DNA of 64,000 nt from NCBI RefSeq assembly GCF_900113435.1, contig NZ_FOPG01000004.1, forward strand, positions 62,001 to 126,000, given 5' to 3'. This stretch comes from Sulfitobacter dubius (GTDB lineage Bacteria > Pseudomonadota > Alphaproteobacteria > Rhodobacterales > Rhodobacteraceae). Both the position numbers and the translations under genes were made by a program. The notes under the pieces are model-generated. The model ran no database searches. It was not told the DNA's origin and was given only the letters and a program-made list of their open reading frames with translations. Shown piece by piece: positions 32,174 through 42,701 of this stretch; within the stretch, counting starts at the first letter, position 1, and every line of letters begins with the position of its first letter.

Positions 32174-32474
32174 TACCGGGCGAGGTTTTTCCTGCAGCGG
32201 GTATGCTGACCCTTAACGCTGACCGCGAGGCGATTACCCTGATGGTCGCGAACACCGGCGACCGCCCGGTGCAAGTTGGCAGCCACTACCATTTCGCCGA
32301 GAGCAACCCCGCGCTTGATTTCAACCGCGCCGCCGCACGGGGCTTGAGGCTTGATATCGCCGCAGGCTCCGCCGTGCGTTTTGAGCCCGGCCAGCGCCGC
32401 AAGGTGTCGCTTATCCCCTTCAGCGGTGCTCGGCGTATCTTTGGCTTCAACAGCGCGGTCATGGGAGACCTCTG

Positions 32475-32475
<1 letters not shown>
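32170..32475 (+). CDS. ureB: Urease beta subunit
   Basis: The 101-aa UreB starts at ATG 32170, overlapping the microprotein stop. It has the typical [12 protein letters not shown] start, [17 protein letters not shown] and SAVRFEPGQ blocks. A TGATG overlap with ureC follows. Length is normal for a separate beta subunit. Confidence 0.97.
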
Positions 32476-34211
<1,736 letters not shown>

Positions 34212-34220
34212 AAGACCCAG

Positions 34221-34715
34221 ATGACCCCAATCCTTTGCCAAGACATCCGCCGCAACGGCGATTGGTCTGATGCCGCTGACAGCGTAGCACTTACGTATGA
34301 CGGACGGTTTCTGCGCCGGAAGGTTCTGACGAGTAGGGGGGGGCTGCCGTTTCTCGTCGATCTGGCGCAGACGACCTCGCTTGATCATGGTGATGCATTT
34401 GTCTTGGCTGATGGGCAGATGGTTCACGTTGTGGCCGCCGACGAAGACCTACTTGAAGTGACTGGCCCCGACCTGCCGCGCATTGCGTGGCATATTGGCA
34501 ACCGCCACACCCCCTGCCAGATCGAAGCCGATCGTCTGGTCATCCAACGCGATCATGTGATTGCCAAGATGCTTGCTCAAATCGGCGCAGCAACACGCGA
34601 GATCACCGCCCCCTTCCGCCCCGAAGGCGGGGCCTATGGCCATGGGCGCACCCATGGGCATGACCATAGCCACTCTCATCACGCCTCCCATGATCACGAC
34701 CACGCAGATGCCTGA
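34221..34715 (+). CDS. ureE: Urease accessory nickel metallochaperone UreE
   Basis: The 164-aa UreE has the peptide-binding N-terminal domain and the metal-binding domain with RIAWHIGNRHTPCQ. It ends in a long histidine-rich tail (about residues 145-164, alternating H with D/S/G), which can buffer several nickel ions. The last 8 bases overlap ureF. Start ATG 34221. Confidence 0.94.
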   Translation: MTPILCQDIRRNGDWSDAADSVALTYDGRFLRRKVLTSRGGLPFLVDLAQTTSLDHGDAFVLADGQMVHVVAADEDLLEVTGPDLPRIAWHIGNRHTPCQIEADRLVIQRDHVIAKMLAQIGAATREITAPFRPEGGAYGHGRTHGHDHSHSHHASHDHDHADA

Positions 34716-35355
34716 AGCCCTACAGGCTGAACAGCTTCTGACGTTGGTGCAGATGCTTTCCCCCTCCTATCCTGTGGGGGCTTTCGCCTATAGTCACGGG
34801 CTGGAATGGGCCGTGCAGAATGGGGCGGTGGATGACCAAAGTAGCCTTACGGAGTGGCTGAAGACCGTGTTGCAGTACGGCACAGGACTGGCTGATGCGA
34901 TCTATCTGAACGCCGCCTATCACGCCGAAGACCCGACCCAAATTGATGCGCAGGCCCGTGCTTTTGCATCCTCGGCGGAACGGCTGAAAGAGACCGTGTT
35001 GCAAGGCGAGGCTTTCGCCCGTGCGAGCGCTGCAATCTGGCAGATCGAGATCCCCCCGCTTTGCTACCCGGTGGCCGTTGGCCGGGCCGCCCGTCTGCAG
35101 CAGCTTCCACTGCGCCAGACGCTTGAGATGTTCCTGCACGCATTTGCGGCCAACCTCGCCACCGCGGGCATGCGGCTTATCCCCTTGGGGCAGACCGAGG
35201 GCCAGATCGTCATTCGCAACATTGCTCCGTCTTGTCTTGAACTCGCCAACAAGGCGCATCGAAGCACGCTCGACGATCTCTCTTCCACCGCCTTTCTAAG
35301 TGACATCGCCGCCATGAAACACGAAACCCAGTATTCGAGGATTTTCCGCACATGA
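34708..35355 (+). CDS. ureF: Urease accessory protein UreF
   Basis: About 215 aa from ATG 34708, overlapping the ureE stop. The open frame extends further upstream, but the conserved UreF start is at [24 protein letters not shown]. The C-terminal half has YPVAVGRAA and the IPLGQTEGQ stretch. UreF works with UreD and UreG in urease activation. It overlaps ureG by 4 bases. Confidence 0.93.
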   Translation: MPEALQAEQLLTLVQMLSPSYPVGAFAYSHGLEWAVQNGAVDDQSSLTEWLKTVLQYGTGLADAIYLNAAYHAEDPTQIDAQARAFASSAERLKETVLQGEAFARASAAIWQIEIPPLCYPVAVGRAARLQQLPLRQTLEMFLHAFAANLATAGMRLIPLGQTEGQIVIRNIAPSCLELANKAHRSTLDDLSSTAFLSDIAAMKHETQYSRIFRT

Positions 35356-35996
35356 AACGCAACAATGGCCCTTTGCGTGTCGGCATCGGCGGCCCTGTGG
35401 GCGCGGGTAAAACCACACTGACAGCCGCGTTGTGCCGCGCCCTACGAGACAGGCTTTCGGTGGGCGTCATCACCAATGATATATACACCCAAGAAGACGC
35501 CGAAGCGCTGATGCGGATGCAGGTGTTGCCCCAAGACCGGATCATCGGGGTCGAGACCGGCGGCTGTCCGCATACGGCGATCCGAGAAGATGCTTCGATT
35601 AACCTTGCCGCCGTTGCAGAGATGGTCGCGCGCCACCCGGATGTCGAAGTGGTCTTGATCGAAAGCGGAGGCGATAATCTCTCGGCCACTTTCAGCCCTG
35701 AGCTTGCCGATGTGACCCTCTATGTCATTGATGTCGCAGCGGGCGAAGAAATCCCCCGCAAGGGCGGACCGGCCATTACAAAATCTGACATCCTAGTCAT
35801 CAACAAGACTGACCTCGCACCGCATGTGGGCGCGTCCCTCGACGTTATGAAACATGACAGTGCACGCATGCGTCTAAGTCTGCCAACCGTCTTTTGCGCG
35901 CTGAAGTCAGGCGAGGGCACAGACGAATTGCTGGGGCATCTGGCACGGATTGGCGGATTGGACCTTGCACCGATGGCGCCTTCGGCGACTGATTAG
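35352..35996 (+). CDS. ureG: Urease accessory GTPase UreG
   Basis: The 214-aa SIMIBI GTPase has the P-loop [10 protein letters not shown] near residue 12. It also has [13 protein letters not shown], the metal-binding [15 protein letters not shown] (Cys-Pro-His) and the guanine-recognition [10 protein letters not shown]. UreG couples GTP hydrolysis to nickel delivery. It is the last gene; a hairpin follows at 35998-36036. Confidence 0.97.
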   Translation: MKRNNGPLRVGIGGPVGAGKTTLTAALCRALRDRLSVGVITNDIYTQEDAEALMRMQVLPQDRIIGVETGGCPHTAIREDASINLAAVAEMVARHPDVEVVLIESGGDNLSATFSPELADVTLYVIDVAAGEEIPRKGGPAITKSDILVINKTDLAPHVGASLDVMKHDSARMRLSLPTVFCALKSGEGTDELLGHLARIGGLDLAPMAPSATD

Positions 35997-35997
35997 G

Positions 35998-36036
35998 TCT
36001 GGTTTCCGGGCCCTTGGGGAGGGTCCAACCAGATTT
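35998..36036 (+). terminator. Terminator-like hairpin after ureG
   Basis: TCTGGTT (35998-36004) pairs with AACCAGA (36027-36033). Inside it GGGCCCT can pair with AGGGTCC (one G-T pair). A short T-run (36034-36036) follows. It closes the urease operon. Confidence 0.6.
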
Positions 36037-36088
36037 ACTGTCGATTAACCTCGTCGCGCATTTTCACTTAGGTGATTGGTGGCTCACT

Positions 36089-37270
36089 TTAATCTGCACC
36101 GAACAGATCGCGGGTGAAGACCTTCTCAGGAACATCGGCGAGGTCGGGATGATTGCGATTTGCAACGATCACATCTGCACGCGCCTTGAAGCGGTCGAGA
36201 TCCTGCATCACCTCAGAACCGAAGAAACTATCCTCCTGCAACACGGGCTCGTATACGATCACTTCGATCCCCTTGGCCTTAAGCCGCTTCATAATGCCCT
36301 GGACAGAACTTTGACGAAAATTGTCGGAGCCAGCCTTCATCACCAGTCGGTAAATACCCACCCGCTGCGGCGCGAGGGCCAGGATTTGCTCCGAGATGAA
36401 ATCCTTGCGGGTGCGGTTGGCCTCTACAATCGCGTTAATCAAATTTTGTGGGACATCAGAATAGTTGGCGAGCAACTGCTTGGAATCCTTTGGCAAACAA
36501 TAGCCGCCATAGCCAAACGAGGGGTTGTTATAATGTTCTCCAATGCGCGGATCGAGGCAGACACCATCAATGATTTGCCGTGTGTCGAGCCCATTGGTTA
36601 GTGCGTAGCTGTCCATCTCGTTGAAATATGCAACCCGCATGGCGAGGAAGGTATTGGCGAAGAGTTTCACCGCTTCAGCCTCTGACGGACCGGTAAAGAG
36701 CATCGGAATTTCGTCGTCAATCGCCCCTTCTGCCAGTAGCTGCGCAAATCGCCGGGCCCGGGGGCTGTCTTCGCCCACGACAATGCGTGAGGGGTGCAAA
36801 TTGTCGTAAAGCGCCCGACCTTCGCGCAGAAACTCAGGGCTAAAGATCAGTTGATCCGTTTCAAAGGAGGCCGCCAAACCTGCCGTATAGCCGACGGGGA
36901 TCGTGGATTTAATGACAATTGTGGCCGTCTTTGTAACGGCCAATACGTCCCGCACAACCGCCTCCACGCTGGAGGTGTCAAAAACGTTTGTGCGCGGATC
37001 ATAGTTTGTCGGCGTTGCAATGAGCACAAACTCGGCGTCTCGAAAAGCGTCGGCCGCCTGCGTTGTAGCATGCAGATTAAGCGGCTTTTCCGCCAGATAC
37101 CGCTCAATCTCAGGGTCGACGATAGGCGCACGCCGGGCGTTCACCTGCGCCACCCGGTCGGGGTTCAAGTCGACAGCCGTCACGTCATTATGCTGCGCTA
37201 GAAGTACGGCGTTTGACAGCCCCACATAGCCGATACCGACCACGGCGATCTTGGTCATAGTCATATGCAT
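36089..37270 (-). CDS. ugd: UDP-glucose 6-dehydrogenase (nucleotide-sugar dehydrogenase)
   Basis: The enzyme oxidises UDP-glucose to UDP-glucuronate for exopolysaccharide or lipid modification. The 393-aa protein starts with the Rossmann [15 protein letters not shown]. It has [41 protein letters not shown] and the catalytic Cys in [14 protein letters not shown]. Three in-frame ATGs (37270, 37264, 37258) lie after GGAAAGG and are hard to separate. It is divergent from the tail-fibre-like gene at 37509. No other polysaccharide gene is present. At about 390 aa it matches the short Ugd form of Gram-negative bacteria. Confidence 0.92.
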   Translation of the reverse strand: MHMTMTKIAVVGIGYVGLSNAVLLAQHNDVTAVDLNPDRVAQVNARRAPIVDPEIERYLAEKPLNLHATTQAADAFRDAEFVLIATPTNYDPRTNVFDTSSVEAVVRDVLAVTKTATIVIKSTIPVGYTAGLAASFETDQLIFSPEFLREGRALYDNLHPSRIVVGEDSPRARRFAQLLAEGAIDDEIPMLFTGPSEAEAVKLFANTFLAMRVAYFNEMDSYALTNGLDTRQIIDGVCLDPRIGEHYNNPSFGYGGYCLPKDSKQLLANYSDVPQNLINAIVEANRTRKDFISEQILALAPQRVGIYRLVMKAGSDNFRQSSVQGIMKRLKAKGIEVIVYEPVLQEDSFFGSEVMQDLDRFKARADVIVANRNHPDLADVPEKVFTRDLFGAD

Positions 37271-37508
37271 GGGCCTTTCCTGTGTGCCGTGGCTGTGATG
37301 TTAAACTGCGCCCTCACCTTTGAAAAGGCGCTGGCTGGCAAGACGTTAGCGCTCTTTAACCCAGTTCTGAGACGACTGAAACGCTACCGTCTTACCGCAC
37401 TGCGCGACGCCACAGGCCGCGTTGTTGCCCTGCTTGCGTACGCTCTGTTGTCAGGCTGGCAAGGCTTCCTTCGCAAATTCATTGCAACCCACAACGCGGA
37501 GAACCCCG

Positions 37509-38849
37509 ATGCCCGACGCTTCTGAACGCTTGTCCCTTCCCTATTTGATGCCAGCACAGGCGCAGAAACATGTAACCCACAATGAGGCGCTGCACCGGCT
37601 TGACCTCTTGGTGCAGCTTGCGGTGGAGAGCTTTGATGCCAACACACCGCCGGCCCTGCCGCAGGCGGGGGAGATTCATGCGCTTGGCGGCGCGCCCACC
37701 GACGCTTGGGCGGGCCATGCTGGTGAACTGGCCGCTTGGACGGAGGGGAGCTGGCAATTCATAGAACCGCAAGAGGGCTGGCAGGCGCTGGACAAATCCA
37801 CCGGCACGTTACGCCGCCGCAATGTGGGAGGTTGGTCGGATGTTGCCTTGCCCGATCTGACGGCCCTGCCCGGTGTGGGGGTCAACACAAGCTACGACAG
37901 CGCCAATCGCTTGACGGTCTCTTCTAACGCGACATTGCTCAATCACGAGGGGGCGGGGCATCAACTAAAGCTGAACAAAGCCAGCACAGGCGATACGGCG
38001 AGCTTGTTATTCCAAACGGATTGGTTGGGCCGGGCCGAGATGGGCACGGCGGGGGCAGATGATTTTTCCATTAAGGTCAGCGCGGATGGCAGTGTTTGGT
38101 CCACCGCGCTTGCCTTTGACGCAGGTACGGGCATGGCGTCGGGCATGGCGCTGACCCAAACTGTGGACGACGCGACAGTGGGCCGCTTGATCCGGGTAGG
38201 TGATTTCGGCATTGGGGCGGATGCCGGGCCACTTGTGACCGACCTCGATGCGCACCAGCTTTCCGGCAATTATTCGGGCTATGGCGGCGGCCATGTGCAG
38301 GCACCTCTGGGCGATAATCCCTTTCCCACTTTAGACGGGGTCTTTGGCCTGCATTGCGGCAATAGCACCTTGGGCGGGCAGAACGCTTACCTGTGGCAAA
38401 TCGCGATCGGGATCGACACGCCCGGGCTGGCCTTTCGGGTGCGGGCGAATGGTGTTTGGGGGGCTTGGCAGGGTCTGTGGTCGGGGGCCAACACGACTGT
38501 CGATGCCAATGGTTTCATCAAAGAAGCGAGTCCGATCCTGCGGCTGTTCAGTGATACCTCCGAAGAGCCCGCGGTGCCTTTGAACGCAACGTTCGAGCGG
38601 CTGGCGGTTGGGCAATATGCCCTGACAGGTGTTCCGCCTCTCGCCTCAAAAGGCTGGCAGGTCGAAGTACCGCAGGACGCGAATGGCAATCGCTTGGTCT
38701 ATGTCGATTGTGACTATGACGCGAAACTGGGCGCGCTGCATGTCGAGACCAGCAAGGTGATTTGGCAAGACGGCTGGGCCGCAGGTCAGCCCTGTGACAT
38801 CCCCAAAGGCCGTTGGGTTGACCTTCGGTTTGACACGCCAACGCGATGA
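37509..38849 (+). CDS. DUF2793-domain protein, phage tail-fibre/gene-transfer-agent-like
   Basis: The 446-aa product opens with the DUF2793 signature (LPYLMPAQAQKHVTHNEAL, then LDLLVQLAVESF), found in rhodobacterial prophage and gene-transfer-agent-linked proteins. Next comes a region rich in short strands and Gly/Asn/Thr (about 120-350). The C-terminal part contains LDGVFGLHCGNSTLGG and AFRVRANGVWGAWQGLWSG, typical of tail-fibre repeats. ATG 37509 follows GGAG. No other phage gene lies within the window, so this is an orphan, either a phage remnant or a distant part of a dispersed gene-transfer-agent system. A perfect hairpin follows the stop. Confidence 0.78.
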   Translation: MPDASERLSLPYLMPAQAQKHVTHNEALHRLDLLVQLAVESFDANTPPALPQAGEIHALGGAPTDAWAGHAGELAAWTEGSWQFIEPQEGWQALDKSTGTLRRRNVGGWSDVALPDLTALPGVGVNTSYDSANRLTVSSNATLLNHEGAGHQLKLNKASTGDTASLLFQTDWLGRAEMGTAGADDFSIKVSADGSVWSTALAFDAGTGMASGMALTQTVDDATVGRLIRVGDFGIGADAGPLVTDLDAHQLSGNYSGYGGGHVQAPLGDNPFPTLDGVFGLHCGNSTLGGQNAYLWQIAIGIDTPGLAFRVRANGVWGAWQGLWSGANTTVDANGFIKEASPILRLFSDTSEEPAVPLNATFERLAVGQYALTGVPPLASKGWQVEVPQDANGNRLVYVDCDYDAKLGALHVETSKVIWQDGWAAGQPCDIPKGRWVDLRFDTPTR

Positions 38850-38859
38850 TCCCCTTACC

Positions 38860-38887
38860 CCGGCCCGCCATTAGCACAGCGGGCCGG
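38860..38887. terminator. Bidirectional hairpin between convergent genes
   Basis: CCGGCCCGC (38860-38868) pairs exactly with GCGGGCCGG (38879-38887) around a 10-base loop, lying between the stops of the tail-fibre-like and EutB-like genes. The T/A content on each side is modest. Confidence 0.65.
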
Positions 38888-38894
38888 AAGGCAT

Positions 38895-39869
38895 TTAGAT
38901 TATCCCGCGCAATTGCTCGACCTCATAGTTACCACCGCAAAGCAGCACGACAGAGGTTTGGCCCGCGTATTTCTGCGAGTCACCCAAGTAGGCCGCCAGC
39001 GCCAAAGCGGCTGCACCTTCAACGAGCATATTTTCTTCCCACGCCAACAGCTTCAGCGCGGCGGCGATTTGCTCTTCGTCGCAGTGCACGATCTCGTCAA
39101 TCACCTCGCTGGCCATCGGCAGGGTAAGCGAGTCTGCGTCGACCCCGCCCGCCACGCCGTCAGCCAATGTATCAAGATGCTCGGTCTCGACAATCTTGCC
39201 CGCTTTGATCGAGGCGGCCAAGGCGCAACTGTTTGTGGCGCTGACACCGATGACGCGGGTCTGAGGCGAGAATTCCTTGATCACCGACCCCATGCCCGAG
39301 ATCAGACCGCCGCCGCCCATTGAGATGAAGACATTGTCTACCCCCTCAACCTGGTCGAGCAGTTCCAGCGCGGCGGTGCCTTGGCCTGCGATCACCTCGG
39401 CGTCGTTATAGGGCGAGATATAGGTATATCCCTCGGCCTCGGCCAACTGCTGTGCGTGCAGTTCCGACAACGAAGCATCGGCGCCATGGATCACAACCTT
39501 GGTGCCGAAACCTTCGATGGTTTTGCGTTTCTTGGCGACGACGGTTTCAGGCAGCACGACGATCAATTCATGCCCCGTGGTCTGTGCGGCAAGCGAACAG
39601 GCGATGCCGTGGTTGCCAGAGGATGCGGTAATGACTGGACGGTCAAGCGGCACAGTCGTCAGCTTTGCACTGGCACCGCGCAGTTTGAACGATCCGGTGT
39701 GCTGGAAATTCTCGGTCTTGTAGAGAAGCCGCGTGTCCCCTTCCATCGGCAGGCGCGAAACAATCACAGGCGTGCGGTAGATCGCGCCAGCGATCTTACG
39801 GTGAACCACGCAAGACCGGGCGGCGGATTGAACAACGAGTTCAGAGACAGGGGACATAGCAGTTTCCAT
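38895..39869 (-). CDS. eutB: PLP-dependent threonine/serine dehydratase-like enzyme (EutB-type)
   Basis: About 324 aa from ATG 39869; the frame extends far upstream over the next gene, but fold type II dehydratases begin near the HRKIAGAIYRTPV block. Lys62 in HTGSFKLRGA is the Schiff-base lysine; SSGNHG and GGGGLISGMG bind the PLP phosphate. The adjacent ornithine-cyclodeaminase-like gene reproduces the eutB-eutC pair of hydroxyectoine degradation. The same two families also form the dehydratase and imine reductase of the beta-hydroxyaspartate cycle. No other gene of either pathway is seen, so the substrate (threo-3-hydroxy amino acid or threonine) is open. It is transcribed with the next gene, 4 bases apart. 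Confidence 0.85.
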   Translation of the reverse strand: METAMSPVSELVVQSAARSCVVHRKIAGAIYRTPVIVSRLPMEGDTRLLYKTENFQHTGSFKLRGASAKLTTVPLDRPVITASSGNHGIACSLAAQTTGHELIVVLPETVVAKKRKTIEGFGTKVVIHGADASLSELHAQQLAEAEGYTYISPYNDAEVIAGQGTAALELLDQVEGVDNVFISMGGGGLISGMGSVIKEFSPQTRVIGVSATNSCALAASIKAGKIVETEHLDTLADGVAGGVDADSLTLPMASEVIDEIVHCDEEQIAAALKLLAWEENMLVEGAAALALAAYLGDSQKYAGQTSVVLLCGGNYEVEQLRGII

Positions 39870-39873
39870 CGGT

Positions 39874-40833
39874 TTAGGTGAGATCGGCATGTGCAGATTG
39901 AAGCACCGCGAGCGAAATGGCAGCATCTTGAACTGCGAGGCCGGTAAGATCGGCAATGGTGATCTGCGCCTCATTGGCCCTGCCGGGATGCGCACCGGAA
40001 AGGACGGCGCCGAGAGCCACCACATCGCCTGAAATTCCGCCCGCCGTTTCGGCTGTGGCGAATTCACCGTGATGCAGCGACTGCGCAGCAAGGTCACAAA
40101 CTAGCAGATCAGCGGCCGTCACCAGATCAGTCGCCAATTCCTGCTTGCCGGGGCTGTCTGCCCCAACAGCAGTGATATGCGTACCCGGCGCGATCCAATT
40201 GCGCGCGATCAGCGGGGTTTTCGCAGGTGTGGTGGTGATAATGACCTGCGCCGCGCGGGCTGCGGTTTCCAGATCGGCGGCAGCAGTCGCGATTAGCCCG
40301 TCGGCTTGAAGTTCATCACAGGCCGTCTGCACCTTGTCTGCGTCGCGGCCCCAGATGGCAAAGCTCAACTTCCGCTCTGGCAAGAGCGCCTGTAAACAGC
40401 GCGCCTGAAAGCGACATTGCAGCCCGGTGCCGACAATCAGCACACGGTCAAACCCGTCAACGCCAAGCGCCCGGCTGGCCAGCGCGCCACCCAACCCAGT
40501 GCGCATATCGGTCAGCCACCCTTCATCGCGCAATATCGCAAGCGGCGCACCGGTGGTGGCCGAGAACATCAGGTTCAGCCCGTTCGAACTGGGCAGTCCC
40601 TTTGACGGATTGTCATAGAATCCAGTGGCGACCTTGATGACGAAGCCCCCGGTGCCCAGCACATGGCCCGTTTTTACATGGCAATCGCCATTGGCATCAT
40701 CAAAGCCCAGATAGGTCACAGGTGGGGCCTGAACGCGGCCCTCTGCAGAGGCGATATACGCCGCTTCTATCGCCTGCGCCGCCGTAGACAGATCGAAGTG
40801 TTCTTGAATTTGGCTTTTGTTCAGATCGATCAC
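39874..40833 (-). CDS. eutC: Ornithine cyclodeaminase / mu-crystallin-family protein (EutC-type)
   Basis: The 319-aa protein has the family's NAD-binding segment LIVGTGLQCRFQARCL, the MRTGLGGALASRAL stretch before it, and ITTTPAKTPLI plus GTHITAVGADSPGKQEL. Members deaminate ornithine cyclically, or reduce imines such as iminosuccinate and delta-1-pyrroline-2-carboxylate. It is first of the two-gene leftward operon with the EutB-like dehydratase. The pairing suggests that it reduces the imine released by the dehydratase. It is divergent from a DauR-like regulator. Confidence 0.83.
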   Translation of the reverse strand: MIDLNKSQIQEHFDLSTAAQAIEAAYIASAEGRVQAPPVTYLGFDDANGDCHVKTGHVLGTGGFVIKVATGFYDNPSKGLPSSNGLNLMFSATTGAPLAILRDEGWLTDMRTGLGGALASRALGVDGFDRVLIVGTGLQCRFQARCLQALLPERKLSFAIWGRDADKVQTACDELQADGLIATAAADLETAARAAQVIITTTPAKTPLIARNWIAPGTHITAVGADSPGKQELATDLVTAADLLVCDLAAQSLHHGEFATAETAGGISGDVVALGAVLSGAHPGRANEAQITIADLTGLAVQDAAISLAVLQSAHADLT

Positions 40834-40865
40834 GCACGGCTCCCTTGGATTACCCCCAATATCGG

Positions 40866-40894
40866 TTGACCCGATTTCTAGATCGAATTATCTA
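40866..40894 (+). promoter_or_regulatory. Consensus-like promoter with overlapping inverted repeat for the DauR-like gene
   Basis: TTGACC (40866-40871) and TATCTA (40889-40894) are 17 bases apart, an ideal spacing, about 38 bases before the ATG at 40933. TAGAT (40879-40883) and ATCTA (40890-40894) form an exact dyad with a 6-base spacer over the spacer and -10 element. This would suit repression by the adjacent regulator. Confidence 0.6.
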
Positions 40895-40932
40895 ATTTCA
40901 AATTTACTGTCAATCAACGGAATCCCCCGCAG

Positions 40933-41553
40933 ATGACCGACCCGACCTTTGACAATGCTTGCGCCACCGCAGAGGCCATTGCCTTTCTTTTTGGCGCGCG
41001 CGTCGAAGTGGTGGTTCATGATCTAACTGCAGAACGTATTGCCCATATTGCCAATCCCCTGTCACAGCGCAGCATCGGTGATCCGTCGAACATGCATGAG
41101 ATCGAGCTTGGCGAAGCCCCGGTGATCGGCCCCTATGAAAAGGTGAACTGGGACGGATCCACCTTACGGTCGATCAGCATCCTGCAACGACGGGCGGATG
41201 GTACGGCGGCCTATGTGATTTGCATCAATCACGATCAGGCCGATCTGCTGGCATTGCGCCGAGTGGCAGAAGCGCTTGGCCCCGCGCCTTTGGGGAACGT
41301 TGAGCCACAGGCGCTGCTGCGCAATGATTGGCACGACAGGCTCAACAGCTATGCCAGCGCATGGTGCCGTGACCGAGGACTGAGGATTGATGCACTCGGG
41401 CGCGATGACCGCCGCGTGTTGATTGGTGAGCTGTCCGCCTCTGGTGCGTTGGCCGAACGCCATGCCGCCGCCTATGTGGCACGCATGGTCGGGGTCAGCC
41501 GCGCGACGATCTATAACGACCTAAAGGCCCGCAATGAGGGGGATGCAGAATGA
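40933..41553 (+). CDS. YheO/DauR-like regulator (PAS_6 plus C-terminal HTH)
   Basis: The 206-aa protein has a YheO-like PAS domain in the first 115 residues (VEVVVHDLTAERIAHIANPLSQRSIGDPSN). Its C-terminal HTH is of the HTH_22 type (YVARMVGVSRATIYNDLKA). DauR represses D-arginine utilisation in Pseudomonas; homologues commonly sit beside amino-acid catabolic genes. It diverges from the EutC/EutB pair and precedes the ArgE-like gene, overlapping it by 4 bases (ATGA). It is thus a likely regulator of both, through the dyad at 40879-40894. Confidence 0.83.
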   Translation: MTDPTFDNACATAEAIAFLFGARVEVVVHDLTAERIAHIANPLSQRSIGDPSNMHEIELGEAPVIGPYEKVNWDGSTLRSISILQRRADGTAAYVICINHDQADLLALRRVAEALGPAPLGNVEPQALLRNDWHDRLNSYASAWCRDRGLRIDALGRDDRRVLIGELSASGALAERHAAAYVARMVGVSRATIYNDLKARNEGDAE

Positions 41554-42701
41554 GCGATATATCAAAGGCTCTCAACCTGCTGGAAAAACTGGTCGGCTTC
41601 CCCACTGCTTCGCATCGCTCTAACCGCGCGCTAGTTGCTTTCATCTCGGATTACCTGACTGAGCTGGGCGTCGAGCATCATGTCTTTTCCGACGAGACGG
41701 GTGAGAAAGAAGGGCTAATCGCCCATATCGGGCCGCAGGTCGAAGGCGCGGTCATTCTGTCAGGCCATACCGATGTTGTGCCGACCGACGGGCAATCTTG
41801 GCAGCACGATCCTTGGACACTTACGCTAGAGGACGGGCGTTATTACGGACGCGGTTCCTGTGACATGAAAGGGTTTTTAGCATTGGTTCTGGCTGCCGTG
41901 CCGCAAATGCTGGCGCAGCCGTTGGCCCGCCCCATCCAATTGGCGTTTTCCTATGATGAGGAACCCGGCTGCCTTGGCACCCTGCCCTTGATAGACGCGC
42001 TGGCACAGCATTACCCGCGCGCCGAAAGCGTGATCGTTGGCGAGCCAACGCAGATGAAAGTGGTGACCGGCCATAAGGGTGGGATTGGGATTAAAACAAC
42101 CCTGCGCGGGCTGGCGGCGCATAGCTCGAACCCCGGGCGCGGGGTCTCGGCCATCGCCCATGCGCTGCCGCTGATCGACTGGCATGAGCGGCAAATGGAA
42201 CAAGAGGCCGCAAGCGCGGGGCCGAGTGGCTTCGACCCTGCCTTTACAACGCTACAGGTGGGCACTCTGCACGGCGGAACGGCATTGAATACCGTGCCCG
42301 ACGCCTGCGTCTTTGAGAGCGACATCCGCTATGTGCCGCCCCAGACCGCCGACGATTGGGTCGCTGCCTACCGGGCCGAGGCTGCCAAGGTCGAAGTTGC
42401 GATGCAGGCCCGCCACCCTGAGGCCAGCGTAACGCTGAGCGATATCGACATCGCCCCGGCACTGGCCCCCGAACCCGGCAATGCGGCCGAGGAACTGGCA
42501 CGGCGGCTGACCGGCGACAACTCCGACACCCTCGTCGCCTATCAGACTGAGGCCGGGCATTTTCAAAGTGCGGGCTATGCCACTGTGGTCTGCGGACCGG
42601 GCAGCATCACACAGGCCCATCAAGCGGATGAATATATCACCGCCGATGAGCTGCGCCGCGGGGCCGATTTCCTGTCAAAGCTGATCGACAGTCTCCGCTG
42701 A
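41550..42701 (+). CDS. argE: M20-family N-acyl-amino-acid deacetylase (ArgE/acetylornithine deacetylase-like)
   Basis: The 383-aa zinc peptidase-like hydrolase shows the M20 metal and catalytic motifs SGHTDVVPTDG, GRGSCDMKG, DEEPGCLG and VGEPTQM. It is near the usual length of ArgE. Biosynthetic arginine genes are absent, and it follows the DauR-like regulator with a 4-base overlap. So it may instead deacylate an N-acetylated diamino acid or another catabolic intermediate; EutE/DoeB is an analogous deacetylase in ectoine degradation. Its 3' end overlaps the convergent aminotransferase gene by 27 bases. Confidence 0.85.
   Translation: MSDISKALNLLEKLVGFPTASHRSNRALVAFISDYLTELGVEHHVFSDETGEKEGLIAHIGPQVEGAVILSGHTDVVPTDGQSWQHDPWTLTLEDGRYYGRGSCDMKGFLALVLAAVPQMLAQPLARPIQLAFSYDEEPGCLGTLPLIDALAQHYPRAESVIVGEPTQMKVVTGHKGGIGIKTTLRGLAAHSSNPGRGVSAIAHALPLIDWHERQMEQEAASAGPSGFDPAFTTLQVGTLHGGTALNTVPDACVFESDIRYVPPQTADDWVAAYRAEAAKVEVAMQARHPEASVTLSDIDIAPALAPEPGNAAEELARRLTGDNSDTLVAYQTEAGHFQSAGYATVVCGPGSITQAHQADEYITADELRRGADFLSKLIDSLR

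Noticed and set aside
37265..37525. 86-codon plus-strand frame between ugd and the tail-fibre-like gene
   Set aside because: It starts inside the ugd ribosome-binding region, shows no domain, and ends just after the true start of the next gene. I treat the gap as a divergent promoter region.
38895..40097. Longer 400-aa start for the EutB-like dehydratase
   Set aside because: It would run 75 codons into the eutC-like gene on the same strand, and the extra residues resemble no dehydratase. ATG 39869 matches family length.
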